Shown here one piece after another: positions 14,927 through 23,997 of a DNA stretch of 64,000 bases. Origin of the DNA: CAWJLS01 sp963843755 (GTDB lineage Bacteria; Acidobacteriota; Thermoanaerobaculia; Multivoradales; DATKCC01). The DNA is taken from the NCBI GenBank assembly GCA_963843755.1, contig CAWJLS010000005.1:124001-188000 (forward strand). The letters run 5' to 3'. Made by a program: the position numbers and the translations under genes. The notes beneath the pieces were generated by a model. It did no database searches and had not been told where the DNA came from. It saw nothing but the letters and a program-made list of their open reading frames with translations. Numbering within the stretch: the stretch's first letter is position 1; each line of letters begins with the position of its first letter.

Positions 14927-17134
14927 TCAGCTCTCCCCGGAGGCCTTGGAGTAGAAGCTTCCTTGCTCGGCCGCTTGCTTCAACGCGTCGCTCGGCCGGT
15001 AGCGGGGGTGAACTTCGTCGGCCAGGCGGTCGAGGCTCTGGACGATCTCTCCCAGGCCGCGGTCGTCGGCGTAGCGGCAGAGGCCGCCGCGGAAGGGCGG
15101 GAAGCCGGTGCCGAAGATCAGCGCCAGGTCGAGCTCGCCGGGAGTCGCGACGATCCCTTCGTCGAGGCAGCGGGCCGCCTCGTCGACCATCGGCAGGATC
15201 ATCCGGTCGATGAGGCCCACCGGGTCGGGGTCGTCGATCGACGGCACGAGGCCGAGCAGCTCGTAGACGCTCCGGTCCGGCTCGGTCCGCTCGACCTTGC
15301 CGTCGTTCCGGGAGTAGGAGTAGAACCCCTTGCCGTTCTTCTTGCCCAGCCGGCCGTCCTCGACCATCCGGTCGAGCCAGCCGGGCAGGGGCAGGCGCTC
15401 GCCGAAAGCTTCGTGGAGGATGTGGGCGACCTTGACCGCCACGTCGATGCCGACCTCGTCGGTCAGGGCGATCGGCCCCATGGGCATGCCCCAACCCTTC
15501 ATGATCCGGTCGAGGTCGTCGATCCGGTGACCCTCGTCGAGCAGCCAGAGCGCTTCGGCCAGGGTGAAGACGAGCAGCCGGTTGACCAGGAAGCCGGGAC
15601 CGTCCTGGACCACCACCGGTGTCTTGCCCAGGCGCCGGGTCAGCTCGAAGACGGTGTTCGCCGCCCACGGCGCGGTCGACGCCCCGACGATCACCTCGAC
15701 CAGCGGCATCTTGTGGACCGGGTTGAAGAAGTGCATGCCGACCACCCGCTCCCGGTGGGGTGTGTCCTGGCCGATCGCCTCGATCGACAGCGAGGAGGTG
15801 TTGGAGGCGAGCACGGTCTCCTCGCCGACCTGGGCGGCGACCTCGGCGAACACGGCCTGCTTGATGGGAAGCTTCTCGACCACCGCCTCGATCACCAGGT
15901 CGGTGCGGGCGAAGCCGGTGTAGTCGAGGGTCGGGTGGATGCGGGCCATCTTGCGGCGCATTTCGTCGGGCGTCAGGCGGTGCCGCGCGATCTGCTTGGC
16001 GAAGACCTGGGCGGCGTGCTCCATGCCGCTGGTCAGGGCCGGCTCGGCGATGTCCTTCATCCGCACCGGCAGCTCCTTGTCGGCCGCGAGCTGGGCGATG
16101 CCGCCGCCCATGACCCCGGCGCCGAGCACGCCGATGCTGGTGACGCTGCGGGCCTCGGCGCTCGCCGCGCCCTTGGCGTTGGATCTCCCTTTCGGCTGGG
16201 CCGGCACGGGGACGCCGGTCGCCTTCTTGGACGCCTCCATGAGCTGGAAGACGTGGATCAGGCACTTGGCGACCTTGGAGGTGGCGAGCTCGCCGGCCGC
16301 CTTGGCTTCGGCGTTGAAGCCGGCCTGGAGGCCGTCTTCGATGCCGGTGCGGATCACCTCGATCGCCCGGAGCGGCGCCGGGTAGTTGCCGCCCGAGCGC
16401 GCCGCGGTCTGCTTCCTCGCCTGGTCGAACAGGAGCCTGCGTCCGAGCGGGTTCTTTTCGAGGAGAATCTCCTTGAAGTCCAGCCCGCCCCGGCGGTGGG
16501 ACCTGCCGCGACCGCGGTCGGCCGCCCAGCCGAGCGCGAGCTCGCGCACCACGTCGAGGAATCGCGCGTCGGGGACCAGGGCGTCGGCGAAGCCGATCTT
16601 GAACGCCTTCTTCGCCCGCAGCGTGCGGCCGGTGAGGATGGTGTCGAGCGCCGCCTCGATCCCCACCAGGCGCGGCAGCCGGGTCGAGCCGCCCCAGGCC
16701 GGCAGGATGCCGAGCTTGATCTCCGGCAGGCCGATGCGGGTGCCGTCGCCATCGCTGACCACCCGGTAGGTCGAGGCGAGGGCCAGCTCGGTGCCGCCGC
16801 CCATGGTGGTGCCGCGGATCGCCGCCACGGTCGGGAAGGGGAGCGCCTCCCAGGCGGCGAAGACCCGCTGGCCGAAGCGCGCGCCGGCCTCGGCCTCGAG
16901 CGGGTCGGTCACCTCGGCGATCATCGAGACGTCGGCGCCGGCGATGAAGTTGGTCTCCTTGCCGGAGACCAGGACGAGGATCGACAGGTCCTCGCGGCCG
17001 GCCAGCTCGTCGACCAGGGCCTCCAGCTCCTCGAGGGTCGCCCGGTCGAAGACGTTGACCCGCCGGTCGGGTGCGTCGAAGGTCAGGGTCGCGAAGCCAT
17101 CGCGGCCCACGTCGAGTCGGAATGCAGAGCTCAT
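14927..17134 (-). CDS. fadJ: fatty-acid oxidation multifunctional enzyme: enoyl-CoA hydratase / 3-hydroxyacyl-CoA dehydrogenase
   Basis: 735 aa FadJ/FadB-type protein performing hydration of trans-2-enoyl-CoA and NAD-dependent oxidation of L-3-hydroxyacyl-CoA in beta-oxidation. The N-terminal crotonase domain (1-~280) has both catalytic Glu positions (GGGTELALAS and GLPEIKLGILPAWGG) and the oxyanion loop KETNFIAGADVS. The dehydrogenase part starts with a Rossmann fold (IGVLGAGVMGGGIAQ) and has the catalytic His in GMHFFNPVHKMPLVE. Two 3HCDH C-terminal domains follow. ATG at 17134 has GGGGAG 6 nt upstream. Follows the acyl-CoA synthetase by 34 nt, so the two are almost certainly cotranscribed. 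The thiolase (FadA/FadI) is not in the window. Confidence 0.93.
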   Translation of the reverse strand: MSSAFRLDVGRDGFATLTFDAPDRRVNVFDRATLEELEALVDELAGREDLSILVLVSGKETNFIAGADVSMIAEVTDPLEAEAGARFGQRVFAAWEALPFPTVAAIRGTTMGGGTELALASTYRVVSDGDGTRIGLPEIKLGILPAWGGSTRLPRLVGIEAALDTILTGRTLRAKKAFKIGFADALVPDARFLDVVRELALGWAADRGRGRSHRRGGLDFKEILLEKNPLGRRLLFDQARKQTAARSGGNYPAPLRAIEVIRTGIEDGLQAGFNAEAKAAGELATSKVAKCLIHVFQLMEASKKATGVPVPAQPKGRSNAKGAASAEARSVTSIGVLGAGVMGGGIAQLAADKELPVRMKDIAEPALTSGMEHAAQVFAKQIARHRLTPDEMRRKMARIHPTLDYTGFARTDLVIEAVVEKLPIKQAVFAEVAAQVGEETVLASNTSSLSIEAIGQDTPHRERVVGMHFFNPVHKMPLVEVIVGASTAPWAANTVFELTRRLGKTPVVVQDGPGFLVNRLLVFTLAEALWLLDEGHRIDDLDRIMKGWGMPMGPIALTDEVGIDVAVKVAHILHEAFGERLPLPGWLDRMVEDGRLGKKNGKGFYSYSRNDGKVERTEPDRSVYELLGLVPSIDDPDPVGLIDRMILPMVDEAARCLDEGIVATPGELDLALIFGTGFPPFRGGLCRYADDRGLGEIVQSLDRLADEVHPRYRPSDALKQAAEQGSFYSKASGES

Positions 17135-17168
17135 CGGTTCTCCCCGGCGCAACGGGTCGGAAGCGACC

Positions 17169-19019
17169 CTACCGCCCGCCCCGCGCGGAGGCGTCGGCCG
17201 CCGTCGGGAGGGAGGTTCTCTCGTAGATGGCGTCGATGCGGTCGCCGTACTTGCTGTCGATCACCCGCCGCTTGACCTTCTGGGTCGGGGTCAGCTCGCC
17301 CCCCTCGATCGAAAACTCGTGGGGGATCAGGTCGAAGGCGACGATCTGCTCGTAGTGGGCCAGCTCCTGGTTGACCGCGTCGACCTCCTTCTCGATCAGC
17401 GCCCGCACCCGCGGGTCGCCGGCCAGCGCCTCCGGATCGGAGGTGTCGACGTCGAGCTTCCGGGTGTCGGCCCAGGCGGCGACCCCTTCGAAATCGGGCA
17501 CCACCAGCGCGGAAAGGAACTTGCGCCGGTCGCCGATGATCACCGCCTGGCTGATGAAGCGGCTGGTCTTGAGCTGGTTCTCGATCGGCGCCGGGGCGAT
17601 GTTCTTGCCGTAGGCGTTGACCAGGATCTCCTTCTTGCGGTCGGTGATCCGCAGGAACCCTTCGGCGTCGATCTCGCCGATGTCGCCGGTGTGGAACCAG
17701 CCCTCGGAGTCGATCGCCTCGGCGGTGGCGTCCGGCTTGTTCCAGTAGCCGCGCATGGTGTTCGGGCCGCGCGAGAGGATCTCGCCGTCCTCGGCGATCG
17801 CCACCTCGACGCCCGGGAACGGCCGGCCGACGGTGCCGACCTTGGTGGCGCCGGGGGTGTTGACCGCGATCACCGGCGAGGTCTCGGTCAGGCCGTAGCC
17901 CTCGTAGATCTCGATGCCGGCGCCCCAGAAGAACTCGCCGATCTCCTTGGCCAGGGGCGCGCCGCCGGAGAAGGCGAACAGGAACCGGCCGCCCAGGCGC
18001 TCCTTGATCTTGCCGAAGACCAACTTGTCGGCCAGGGCGAGCTGGAGGCCCAGGAGGCCGCCGGGGCTCTTGCCCCGGGTCCGCGCGGGCAGCGCGTCCC
18101 GCGCCACGCCCTGGGCCCAGTCGAAGATCTTCTGCTTGACCGCCGAGCTGCGGGCGACGTTCTCCTGGATCTTTCCCAGCACCTTCTCATAGACCCGCGG
18201 GACCGAGACGAAGAGGTGGGGCTTGACCAGCGCCAGGTCCTCGGCCAGGGTCTGAACCGATTCGGCGTAGGCGATCGAGCAGCCCTGGTGGAAGTAGCAG
18301 TAGTCGATCGTCCGCTCGTAGGAGTGGGCGAGCGGCAGGAAGGAGAGCGCCTGGAACTCCTTCTTGATGTCGAACAGCGAAAGCGCCGCGTGCATGTTCG
18401 AGACGATGTTGCCGTGGGTCAGCATCACCCCTTTGGGCTCGCCCGTGGTGCCACTGGTGTAGATCAGCGTCGCCAGGTCGTCCGGGTCGATCTCGTGGAT
18501 GCGGTCGCCGAACGCCTCGGCGTCGAAGTCGCCGCCCTCGGCGATGAGCGCGGCGAGGGTCGTGACCTCGGCGCCCTCCACCACCGCCTCGCCCCCCGCG
18601 CCGTCGGGGGCGTCGATCAGCACGAACAGCTCGACACCCGGCAGATCCTTCCTGTGGGCGAGCAGCCCGTCGAGCTGCTCGCGGTTCTGGACGAACAGGA
18701 TCTTCGACTCGCTGTCGCGGACGATGTAGGCGGCCTGGTCCGACCGGAGCGTGGGGTAGACGGTGACCAGCGCCGCGCCGGAGCAGAGGGTGGCGAAATC
18801 GACGACCGGCCAGTGGGGGCCGTTCTCCGCCATCAGGGCGACTCGGTCCTCCCGGGCGAGGCCCCGCTTCTCGAATGCCCGGGCCAGGCGGCGGACCCGG
18901 TCGACCAGCTCGGCGGAGGAGATCGGCTGGAAGCGGCCGGCGACCTTCTGCTGCAGAGCGTCGGGCTTCTGGTGGCCAGCGGCGTGGAGGAAGAGCTCGG
19001 CGAGGGTGGTGACGGCCAT
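17169..19019 (-). CDS. long-chain fatty-acid--CoA ligase (AMP-forming)
   Basis: 616 aa ANL-superfamily enzyme activating long-chain fatty acids to acyl-CoA through acyl-AMP. Signatures: the P-loop TLIYTSGTTGEPKGVMLTHG, the AMP motif YEGYGLTETSPV, the hinge GWFHTGDIGEIDAEGFLRI and DRKKEILVNAYGKNIAP. Length and the final domain order fit the FAA1/FadD15 type rather than short-chain ligases. ATG at 19019 has AGGAG about 10 nt upstream. Operon with the FadJ-like gene downstream; the FadL-type porin 6 kb away could supply the substrate. Confidence 0.93.
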   Translation of the reverse strand: MAVTTLAELFLHAAGHQKPDALQQKVAGRFQPISSAELVDRVRRLARAFEKRGLAREDRVALMAENGPHWPVVDFATLCSGAALVTVYPTLRSDQAAYIVRDSESKILFVQNREQLDGLLAHRKDLPGVELFVLIDAPDGAGGEAVVEGAEVTTLAALIAEGGDFDAEAFGDRIHEIDPDDLATLIYTSGTTGEPKGVMLTHGNIVSNMHAALSLFDIKKEFQALSFLPLAHSYERTIDYCYFHQGCSIAYAESVQTLAEDLALVKPHLFVSVPRVYEKVLGKIQENVARSSAVKQKIFDWAQGVARDALPARTRGKSPGGLLGLQLALADKLVFGKIKERLGGRFLFAFSGGAPLAKEIGEFFWGAGIEIYEGYGLTETSPVIAVNTPGATKVGTVGRPFPGVEVAIAEDGEILSRGPNTMRGYWNKPDATAEAIDSEGWFHTGDIGEIDAEGFLRITDRKKEILVNAYGKNIAPAPIENQLKTSRFISQAVIIGDRRKFLSALVVPDFEGVAAWADTRKLDVDTSDPEALAGDPRVRALIEKEVDAVNQELAHYEQIVAFDLIPHEFSIEGGELTPTQKVKRRVIDSKYGDRIDAIYERTSLPTAADASARGGR

Positions 19020-19277
19020 GATGGGTATCTCCTGGGGGAGCGCGTCCGGCGTGGGCCGCGGGGCCCGGCGCCGGGGACGAAGTGACTGAAACAGCTCGAT
19101 TCTAGCAGCGGTACGGCCCCGGGGCGGTCCCGTTCTGAAGGCTCCCCCGGCGGGTAGTTCCGCCCTCCCGTTCGATGTGACATCCTGGTGCCCGCGCTCC
19201 TCCGGCGCCGGCGGGCGACCGCCGCGCAGCCGGTCAGCGTTCCCCACGAACTCTCTCTACCCAAGAAGGAGGATCCG

Positions 19278-22200
19278 GTGCACCGATCGATCCGCTCGCT
19301 CGCCTCGCTCACCGCGATCGCGTTCTGCGTCGCCCTGGTGGCGGGGAGTCTCCCGGCCGCGGCCAAGAAGAAGGCCGACTCGCCGGACATGAACCAGAAG
19401 AAGGACGAGCTCCTCGCCGCCGGCACGTTCGCCGGTCTGGCACTGCGCGGCATCGGTCCCGCGGTGACCTCGGGGAGGATCGTCGACGTCGCGATTCATC
19501 CGGACCAGCCGTCGGTCTGGTGGGTCGCGTCGGCGTCCGGCGGCGTCTGGAAGAGCGACAACGCCGGCACCACGTGGACCCCGGTGTTCGACGGCCAGGG
19601 CTCCTACTCGATCGGCTGCCTCGCCATCGATCCCGGCAACCCGAACGTGGTCTGGGTCGGCACCGGCGAGAACAACAGCCAGCGGAGCGTCTCCTACGGC
19701 GACGGCGTCTACAAGACCGAGGACGGCGGCAAGACCTGGACCGACCTGGGGCTGAAGGACTCCCAGCACATCGGCAAGATCGTCATCGATCCGCGCGACA
19801 CCGACGTGGTCTACGTGGCGGCCCAGGGCCCCCTGTGGAACGCCGGCGGTGACCGGGGTCTCTACAAGACCACCGACGGCGGCGCGAGCTGGACCAAGGT
19901 GCTCGACATCTCCAAGGACACGGGCGTGACCGACATCGCCATGGACCCGCGCGACCCGGACACCCTGTACGCCGCGTCCTACCAGCGCCGCCGGCGCGTC
20001 TGGACCCTGATCGACGGCGGCCCCGAGTCGGCGATCTACAAGTCGACCGACGCCGGAGCCCACTGGAAGAAGCTCACCAACGGCCTGCCGATGACCGACA
20101 TGGGCCGCATCGGCCTGGCCGTCGCGCCGTCCGAGCCGGACGTGGTCTACGCGACCATCGAGGCGGCTCGCGACGCCGGCGGCCTCTACCGCTCCACCGA
20201 CCGGGGCGAGAGCTGGGAGATGCGCTCCGACTACCTGTCGAGCAGCCCCCAGTACTACCAGGAGCTGTTCGTCGATCCCCAGGACGCCGACCGGGTCTAC
20301 TCCATGGATACCTTCATGATGGTGACCGACGACGGCGGCGCCAGCTTCCACCCGGCCGGGGAGCACGACAAGCACGTCGACAACCACGCCCTGTGGATCG
20401 ACCCCGAAAACTCCGACCACCTGATCAACGGCAACGACGGCGGGCTGTACGAGAGCTTCGACCGGGCCCAGACCTGGACCTTCTTCCCGAACCTGCCGGT
20501 GACCCAGTTCTACAAGCTGGGGCTCGACAACGCGAAGCCGTTCTACAACGTCTACGGCGGCACCCAGGACAACTTCAGCCTGGGTGGTCCGAACGAGACC
20601 ACCAGCACCGGCGGTATCCAGAACGAAGACTGGTACGTCACCGCCGGCGGCGACGGCTTCCAGTCGCGCGTCGATCCGACCGATCCGAACATCGTCTACG
20701 CCGAGTCCCAGTACGGCAACCTGATCCGCTTCGACCGCGCCAGCGGCGAGCAGGTCGACATCCAGCCGCAGCCGGACGCGGGCGAGCCGGCCCTGCGCTG
20801 GAACTGGGACTCGCCGCTGATCATCAGCCCGCACTCGGCGACCCGCCTGTACTTCGCCGCCAACCGGCTGTTCCGGAGCGACGACCGGGGCGACACCTGG
20901 ACGCCGATCAGCCCGGACCTCTCCAAGCAGGTCGACCGCAACCAGCTCGAGGTGATGGGACGGATCTGGAGCATCGACTCCGTCGCCAAGAACGCGTCGA
21001 CCTCGTTCTACGGCAACATCGTCACCCTGGCCGAGTCGCCGCTGGTCGAGAACCTGCTCTACGCGGGCACCGACGACGGCCGGATCCAGGTGACCGGCGA
21101 CGCCGGCGGCTCCTGGCGTAGCATCGACAGCTTCCCCGGCGTGCCCGCGGGTGCCTACGTCTCCAAGATCGAGGCCTCCAAGCACGATCCGGACACGGTC
21201 TTCGCCGCCTTCGACGCGCACAAGGACGGCGACTTCAAGCCGTACGTGCTCGAGTCGACCGACCGGGGCGCCACCTGGAGCTCGATCGCCGGCGACCTGC
21301 CGGAGAAGGGCACCGTCTACGCCCTGGCGCAGGACCACGAGGACGCCGACCTGCTGTTCGCCGGCACCGAGTTCGGCGTCTTCTTCACGCCGGACGGCGG
21401 CGGTCACTGGATCCAGCTCACCGGCGGCATGCCGACCATCGCCGTCCGCGACCTGGCGATCCAGGAGCGGGAGGACGACCTGGTAGCCGCCACCTTCGGG
21501 CGCGGCTTCTACGTCCTCGACGACTACAGCCCGCTGCGCAGCGCCGACAAGGAGACCCTGGAGAAGGGCGCCGTGCTGTTCCCCGTCCAGGACCCGTGGA
21601 TGTACGTCGAGGGCTACTCGCCGCTCGGCCTGCCCGGCGCCGGCTTCCTCGGCTCGAACCACTTCAGCGCCCCGAACCCGCCGTTCGGCGCGGTCATCAC
21701 CTACTACCTGAAGGACGGGTTGAAGACCAAGGCCGAGCAGCGGCAGAAGGCGGAGAGCGACGCGCTCGAGAACGACGCGACGATCACCATCCCGAGCTGG
21801 GACGAGCTCCGTGCCGAGCACCGGGAGACCGATCCGTCGGTCCTGATCACGGTCCGGGACGCCGACGGCAACGTGGTGCGGCGCCTCAACGGGCCGGTCT
21901 CCTCCGGCTTCCACCGGGTGGCCTGGGACCTGACCTTCCCGTCGTCGACGCCGGTGCGCCTCAACCCGCCGATGCGCGACAACCCGTTCGGCTCGGAGCC
22001 GACCGGTCCTCTGGTCGCCCCCGGCACCTACAGCGTGTCGATCGCGACCGTGGTCGACGACAAGATCACGCCGGTGGGCGGGGAGCAGACCTTCACCGCC
22101 CGGCCCCTCGGGACGGCGACCTTGCCGGCCGCCGACCAGCAGGAGCTGATGAGCTTCCACCGCAAGATGGCCCAGCTCCAGCGGGCCGTCCTCGGCGCGT

Positions 22201-22610
22201 CCAAGGCGGCCGACGAGGCGGCGGATCGCATCGCCCACGTGCGCAAGGCGATCCTCGACACGCCGGACGCCGACGCTTCGATGATCGAGCAGGCGCGCGA
22301 CCTCGAGAACCGCCTGGCCGACCTCAGGCTCCAGCTCGAGGGCGACGAGGTGATCGCCGGCTACAACGAGCCGACGCCACCCTCGATCAACGACCGGATC
22401 CAGCGGGCCATCTACGGCTGCTGGGGCTCCACCTCGGCGCCGACCGCGACCCAGAAGAAGGCCGTCGAGCTGGCTGACACGGCCTTCCGCGACGTTCTGG
22501 CCAAGCTGCGGACCTTGGTCGAGGTCGACCTGACCGGTCTCGAGAACCGGCTGGAGGCTCTCGGCGCGCCGTGGACCCCGGGCCGGCTGCCCACCTGGCC
22601 GCCGCAGTAG
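19278..22610 (+). CDS. large exported BNR/sortilin-like beta-propeller protein
   Basis: 1110 aa. Signal peptide at residues 1-~29 (ASLTAIAFCVALVAGSLPAAA). The body is built of BNR/Asp-box repeats of the form S-x-D-x-G-x-T-W (SDNAGTTWTP, TEDGGKTWTDL, TTDGGASWTKV, STDRGESWEM, SDDRGDTWTPI, STDRGATWSSI), as in VPS10/sortilin-like propellers. A non-propeller C-terminal ~350 residues includes an Ig-like segment (SVLITVRDADGNVVRRLNGP) and helical regions. This type is common in Acidobacteria and Bacteroidetes, often annotated as glycosyl hydrolase, but I see no hydrolase active site and would not assign one. GTG start at 19278 is preceded by AAGGAGG, 5 nt away. A strong hairpin follows the stop. Confidence 0.85.
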   Translation: MHRSIRSLASLTAIAFCVALVAGSLPAAAKKKADSPDMNQKKDELLAAGTFAGLALRGIGPAVTSGRIVDVAIHPDQPSVWWVASASGGVWKSDNAGTTWTPVFDGQGSYSIGCLAIDPGNPNVVWVGTGENNSQRSVSYGDGVYKTEDGGKTWTDLGLKDSQHIGKIVIDPRDTDVVYVAAQGPLWNAGGDRGLYKTTDGGASWTKVLDISKDTGVTDIAMDPRDPDTLYAASYQRRRRVWTLIDGGPESAIYKSTDAGAHWKKLTNGLPMTDMGRIGLAVAPSEPDVVYATIEAARDAGGLYRSTDRGESWEMRSDYLSSSPQYYQELFVDPQDADRVYSMDTFMMVTDDGGASFHPAGEHDKHVDNHALWIDPENSDHLINGNDGGLYESFDRAQTWTFFPNLPVTQFYKLGLDNAKPFYNVYGGTQDNFSLGGPNETTSTGGIQNEDWYVTAGGDGFQSRVDPTDPNIVYAESQYGNLIRFDRASGEQVDIQPQPDAGEPALRWNWDSPLIISPHSATRLYFAANRLFRSDDRGDTWTPISPDLSKQVDRNQLEVMGRIWSIDSVAKNASTSFYGNIVTLAESPLVENLLYAGTDDGRIQVTGDAGGSWRSIDSFPGVPAGAYVSKIEASKHDPDTVFAAFDAHKDGDFKPYVLESTDRGATWSSIAGDLPEKGTVYALAQDHEDADLLFAGTEFGVFFTPDGGGHWIQLTGGMPTIAVRDLAIQEREDDLVAATFGRGFYVLDDYSPLRSADKETLEKGAVLFPVQDPWMYVEGYSPLGLPGAGFLGSNHFSAPNPPFGAVITYYLKDGLKTKAEQRQKAESDALENDATITIPSWDELRAEHRETDPSVLITVRDADGNVVRRLNGPVSSGFHRVAWDLTFPSSTPVRLNPPMRDNPFGSEPTGPLVAPGTYSVSIATVVDDKITPVGGEQTFTARPLGTATLPAADQQELMSFHRKMAQLQRAVLGASKAADEAADRIAHVRKAILDTPDADASMIEQARDLENRLADLRLQLEGDEVIAGYNEPTPPSINDRIQRAIYGCWGSTSAPTATQKKAVELADTAFRDVLAKLRTLVEVDLTGLENRLEALGAPWTPGRLPTWPPQ

Positions 22611-22640
22611 GCCGCACCCGGCGCCCGGTTTCGCCGTCTC

Positions 22641-22680
22641 CTTCCCGGCCTCCGTCCCCCCGTGGGCGGAGGCCGGGAAG
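22641..22680 (+). terminator. strong hairpin after the BNR gene
   Basis: Perfect 14-bp stem CTTCCCGGCCTCCG (22641-22654) / CGGAGGCCGGGAAG (22667-22680) with a 12-nt loop, 30 nt after the stop codon. T-rich stretches (TTTTCCCTTT) follow only after ~15 nt, so it may be a terminator or an mRNA 3'-end stabiliser. Confidence 0.6.
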
Positions 22681-22709
22681 GGCCCGTTCGAAGAGTTTTC
22701 CCTTTGGGG

Positions 22710-22738
22710 TTGACCGTTCTCGAAGACGGCGATATCGT
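22710..22738 (+). promoter_or_regulatory. sigma-70-type promoter of tRNA-Pro
   Basis: TTGACC (22710-22715), 17-bp spacer, TATCGT (22733-22738). Predicted start near 22745, about 45 nt before the mature tRNA. The best vegetative promoter match I found in the window. Confidence 0.65.
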
Positions 22739-22789
22739 TCGCCCTCGCGCGGGGCACGATGCCACACGGCTGCCCCGCGTTTTCCGGTA

Positions 22790-22866
22790 CGGGGCGTAGC
22801 TCAGCCTGGTAGAGCGCACGGTTCGGGACCGTGAGGCCGGAGGTTCAAATCCTCTCGCCCCGACCA
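22790..22866 (+). tRNA. tRNA-Pro (anticodon CGG)
   Basis: 77 nt including an encoded CCA (22864-22866). Acceptor stem CGGGGCG pairs with CGCCCCG. D arm GCTC/GAGC, anticodon stem CACGG/CCGTG around loop TTCGGGA giving anticodon CGG (reads CCG). T arm GGAGG-TTCAAAT-CCTCT. Discriminator A. All stems pair with one G-U in the T stem. Confidence 0.97.
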
Positions 22867-22892
22867 TCCGGATCTGGGATTCCCGACGACAA

Positions 22893-22935
22893 CCTGCTGC
22901 GAGCCGCGATGGCGGGCCATCTCGCCCCGTCCTCG
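22893..22935. repeat. 43-bp dispersed repeat, copy A
   Basis: 36 of 43 positions match 28037-28079 in the same orientation, no gaps. Shared blocks include CCATCTCGC and CCGTCCTCG. Confidence 0.45.
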
Positions 22936-23049
22936 CTCAACCTGCGTTCGCCCCTCGCGCCGTCTAGCTTCTCTGGGTTCCAGGCCTCGAGCACCGGGAG
23001 TGAGTGCCTTTCCGGTGGCCAGCGGTAGGCCGGCAGACGTCAGGCAAGA

Positions 23050-23210
23050 GGAGCGTCCGGTGGGGAGGGGCCCAGGGGTGCTCAGCGCCCGCGCCCTCGT
23101 GGGCCCTTGCAGGGCAGTGCGGCTCGTCGCGGGCGATGGGCAGGCGAGGACAGGCCCCGGGAGTCCATTCATCCGAGCCGGCCCCTGCGCCCCTCCCCAC
23201 CGGACGCTCC
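23050..23210. repeat. perfect 22-bp inverted repeat with 117-bp spacer
   Basis: Arm 23050-23071 (GGAGCGTCCGGTGGGGAGGG plus GC) is the exact reverse complement of 23189-23210. The 117-bp interior carries no gene, so it could be a large hairpin RNA, a decayed small mobile element (MITE-like) or a regulatory structure. Confidence 0.8.
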
Positions 23211-23271
23211 CGGCGAACCTGCCCTACCTCGCGACCTCACCCCTGTCGTCCCACGACCCCGCGCCTTTCGC

Positions 23272-23314
23272 CCCAAAACAAAATGCGGGCGGAGCCTCGA
23301 AAGACCCCGCCCGC
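23272..23314 (-). terminator. rho-independent terminator of the STAS-like gene
   Basis: On the minus strand GCGGGCGG (23314-23307) pairs with CCGCCCGC (23292-23285), then ATTTTGTTTTG follows at 23284-23274. An 8-bp GC stem plus T-rich tail about 90 nt after the stop of the minus-strand gene at 23404 is a classical intrinsic terminator. Confidence 0.8.
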
Positions 23315-23403
23315 GGTACTACTTCGCGGCGAAGAAGGTCAGACCCGCCACGATGGCGAGCCTAGCCCCCGGTTTCCCTTCAGTCGACTACAAGCTCAGT
23401 GCA

Positions 23404-23823
23404 TCACGCGGCGCCGGTCACCCGTGCGGCGGGCTCGAGACCCCGGCTCGCCCACCCCGTCGCCGTCTTCTCCCAGTCGTCGTCTGACGATGCGTCGATG
23501 AAGCGGACCCGGTCGGCGATGCCGGTCTCGGCGATCAGCCTCCGGGCCTGGAGGGTCATGATGGCGCTCTGCAGCACGATGGCGGCGCGGACCATGCCGA
23601 CGTCGATGCAGATGCCGATCTGCTCTTTCATCAGCTCGGCGACCTCGTTCGAGAACGCCCGGTTCTCCCGCATGTCGACGACGGCTCCAAACGTGTCGCC
23701 GAGCTTCGCGCCCAGCTTCTTGATCTCCTGGTTCATCTGGGCCGCGTCCTGCGGCGAGATGAACCCGAGGATGTACAGCTTCATGCCGTAGTCCGCCTCT
23801 TCGACCTTGAATTTCTGTGCCAT
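23404..23823 (-). CDS. STAS / SpoIIAA-like domain protein
   Basis: 139 aa, soluble. It reads as a single STAS-type alpha/beta domain: a first strand pair (MKLYILGFISPQDAAQMN), a helix, then FGAVVDMRENRAFSNEVAEL and MVRAAIVLQSAIMTLQARRL. This resembles the STAS/SEC14-like proteins found as small regulators or polar-localised factors. The Ser/Thr phosphorylation site of classical SpoIIAA is not clearly present. Start ATG at 23823 has AGGAG and GGGACC upstream. Own transcription unit, ending in the terminator at 23272-23314. Partner unknown. Confidence 0.6.
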   Translation of the reverse strand: MAQKFKVEEADYGMKLYILGFISPQDAAQMNQEIKKLGAKLGDTFGAVVDMRENRAFSNEVAELMKEQIGICIDVGMVRAAIVLQSAIMTLQARRLIAETGIADRVRFIDASSDDDWEKTATGWASRGLEPAARVTGAA

Positions 23824-23997
23824 GGTCCCTTACTCCTCGTTCCCAGAATCATCGAGTCCCGATGCCGTTGCGGCTCGGCCCCGGCTCGGTCCGCAGACTT
23901 CACGTGCGCTGCCGGCACCGGCAGCCGGCAGCGCGCCTTCACAGGAGCCAGTGTCGGGCCCCGATGAAGCGGGACACCACGCCGGTGAGGATCGTTT

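Larger units (their letters stand above)
22867..23271. other. intergenic region with dispersed and inverted repeats
   Basis: No supported gene. It contains one copy of a 43-bp dispersed element (22893-22935; other copy 28037-28079) and a perfect 22-bp inverted repeat (23050-23071 / 23189-23210). Several overlapping short frames are repeat-driven and lack ribosome sites. Confidence 0.5.

Noticed and set aside
14213..17275. 1020-codon open frame on the plus strand
   Set aside because: Runs antisense through the well-supported FadJ-like gene and across repeats; Arg/Gly/Ala/Asp composition typical of GC-rich shadow frames; no ribosome site or domain.
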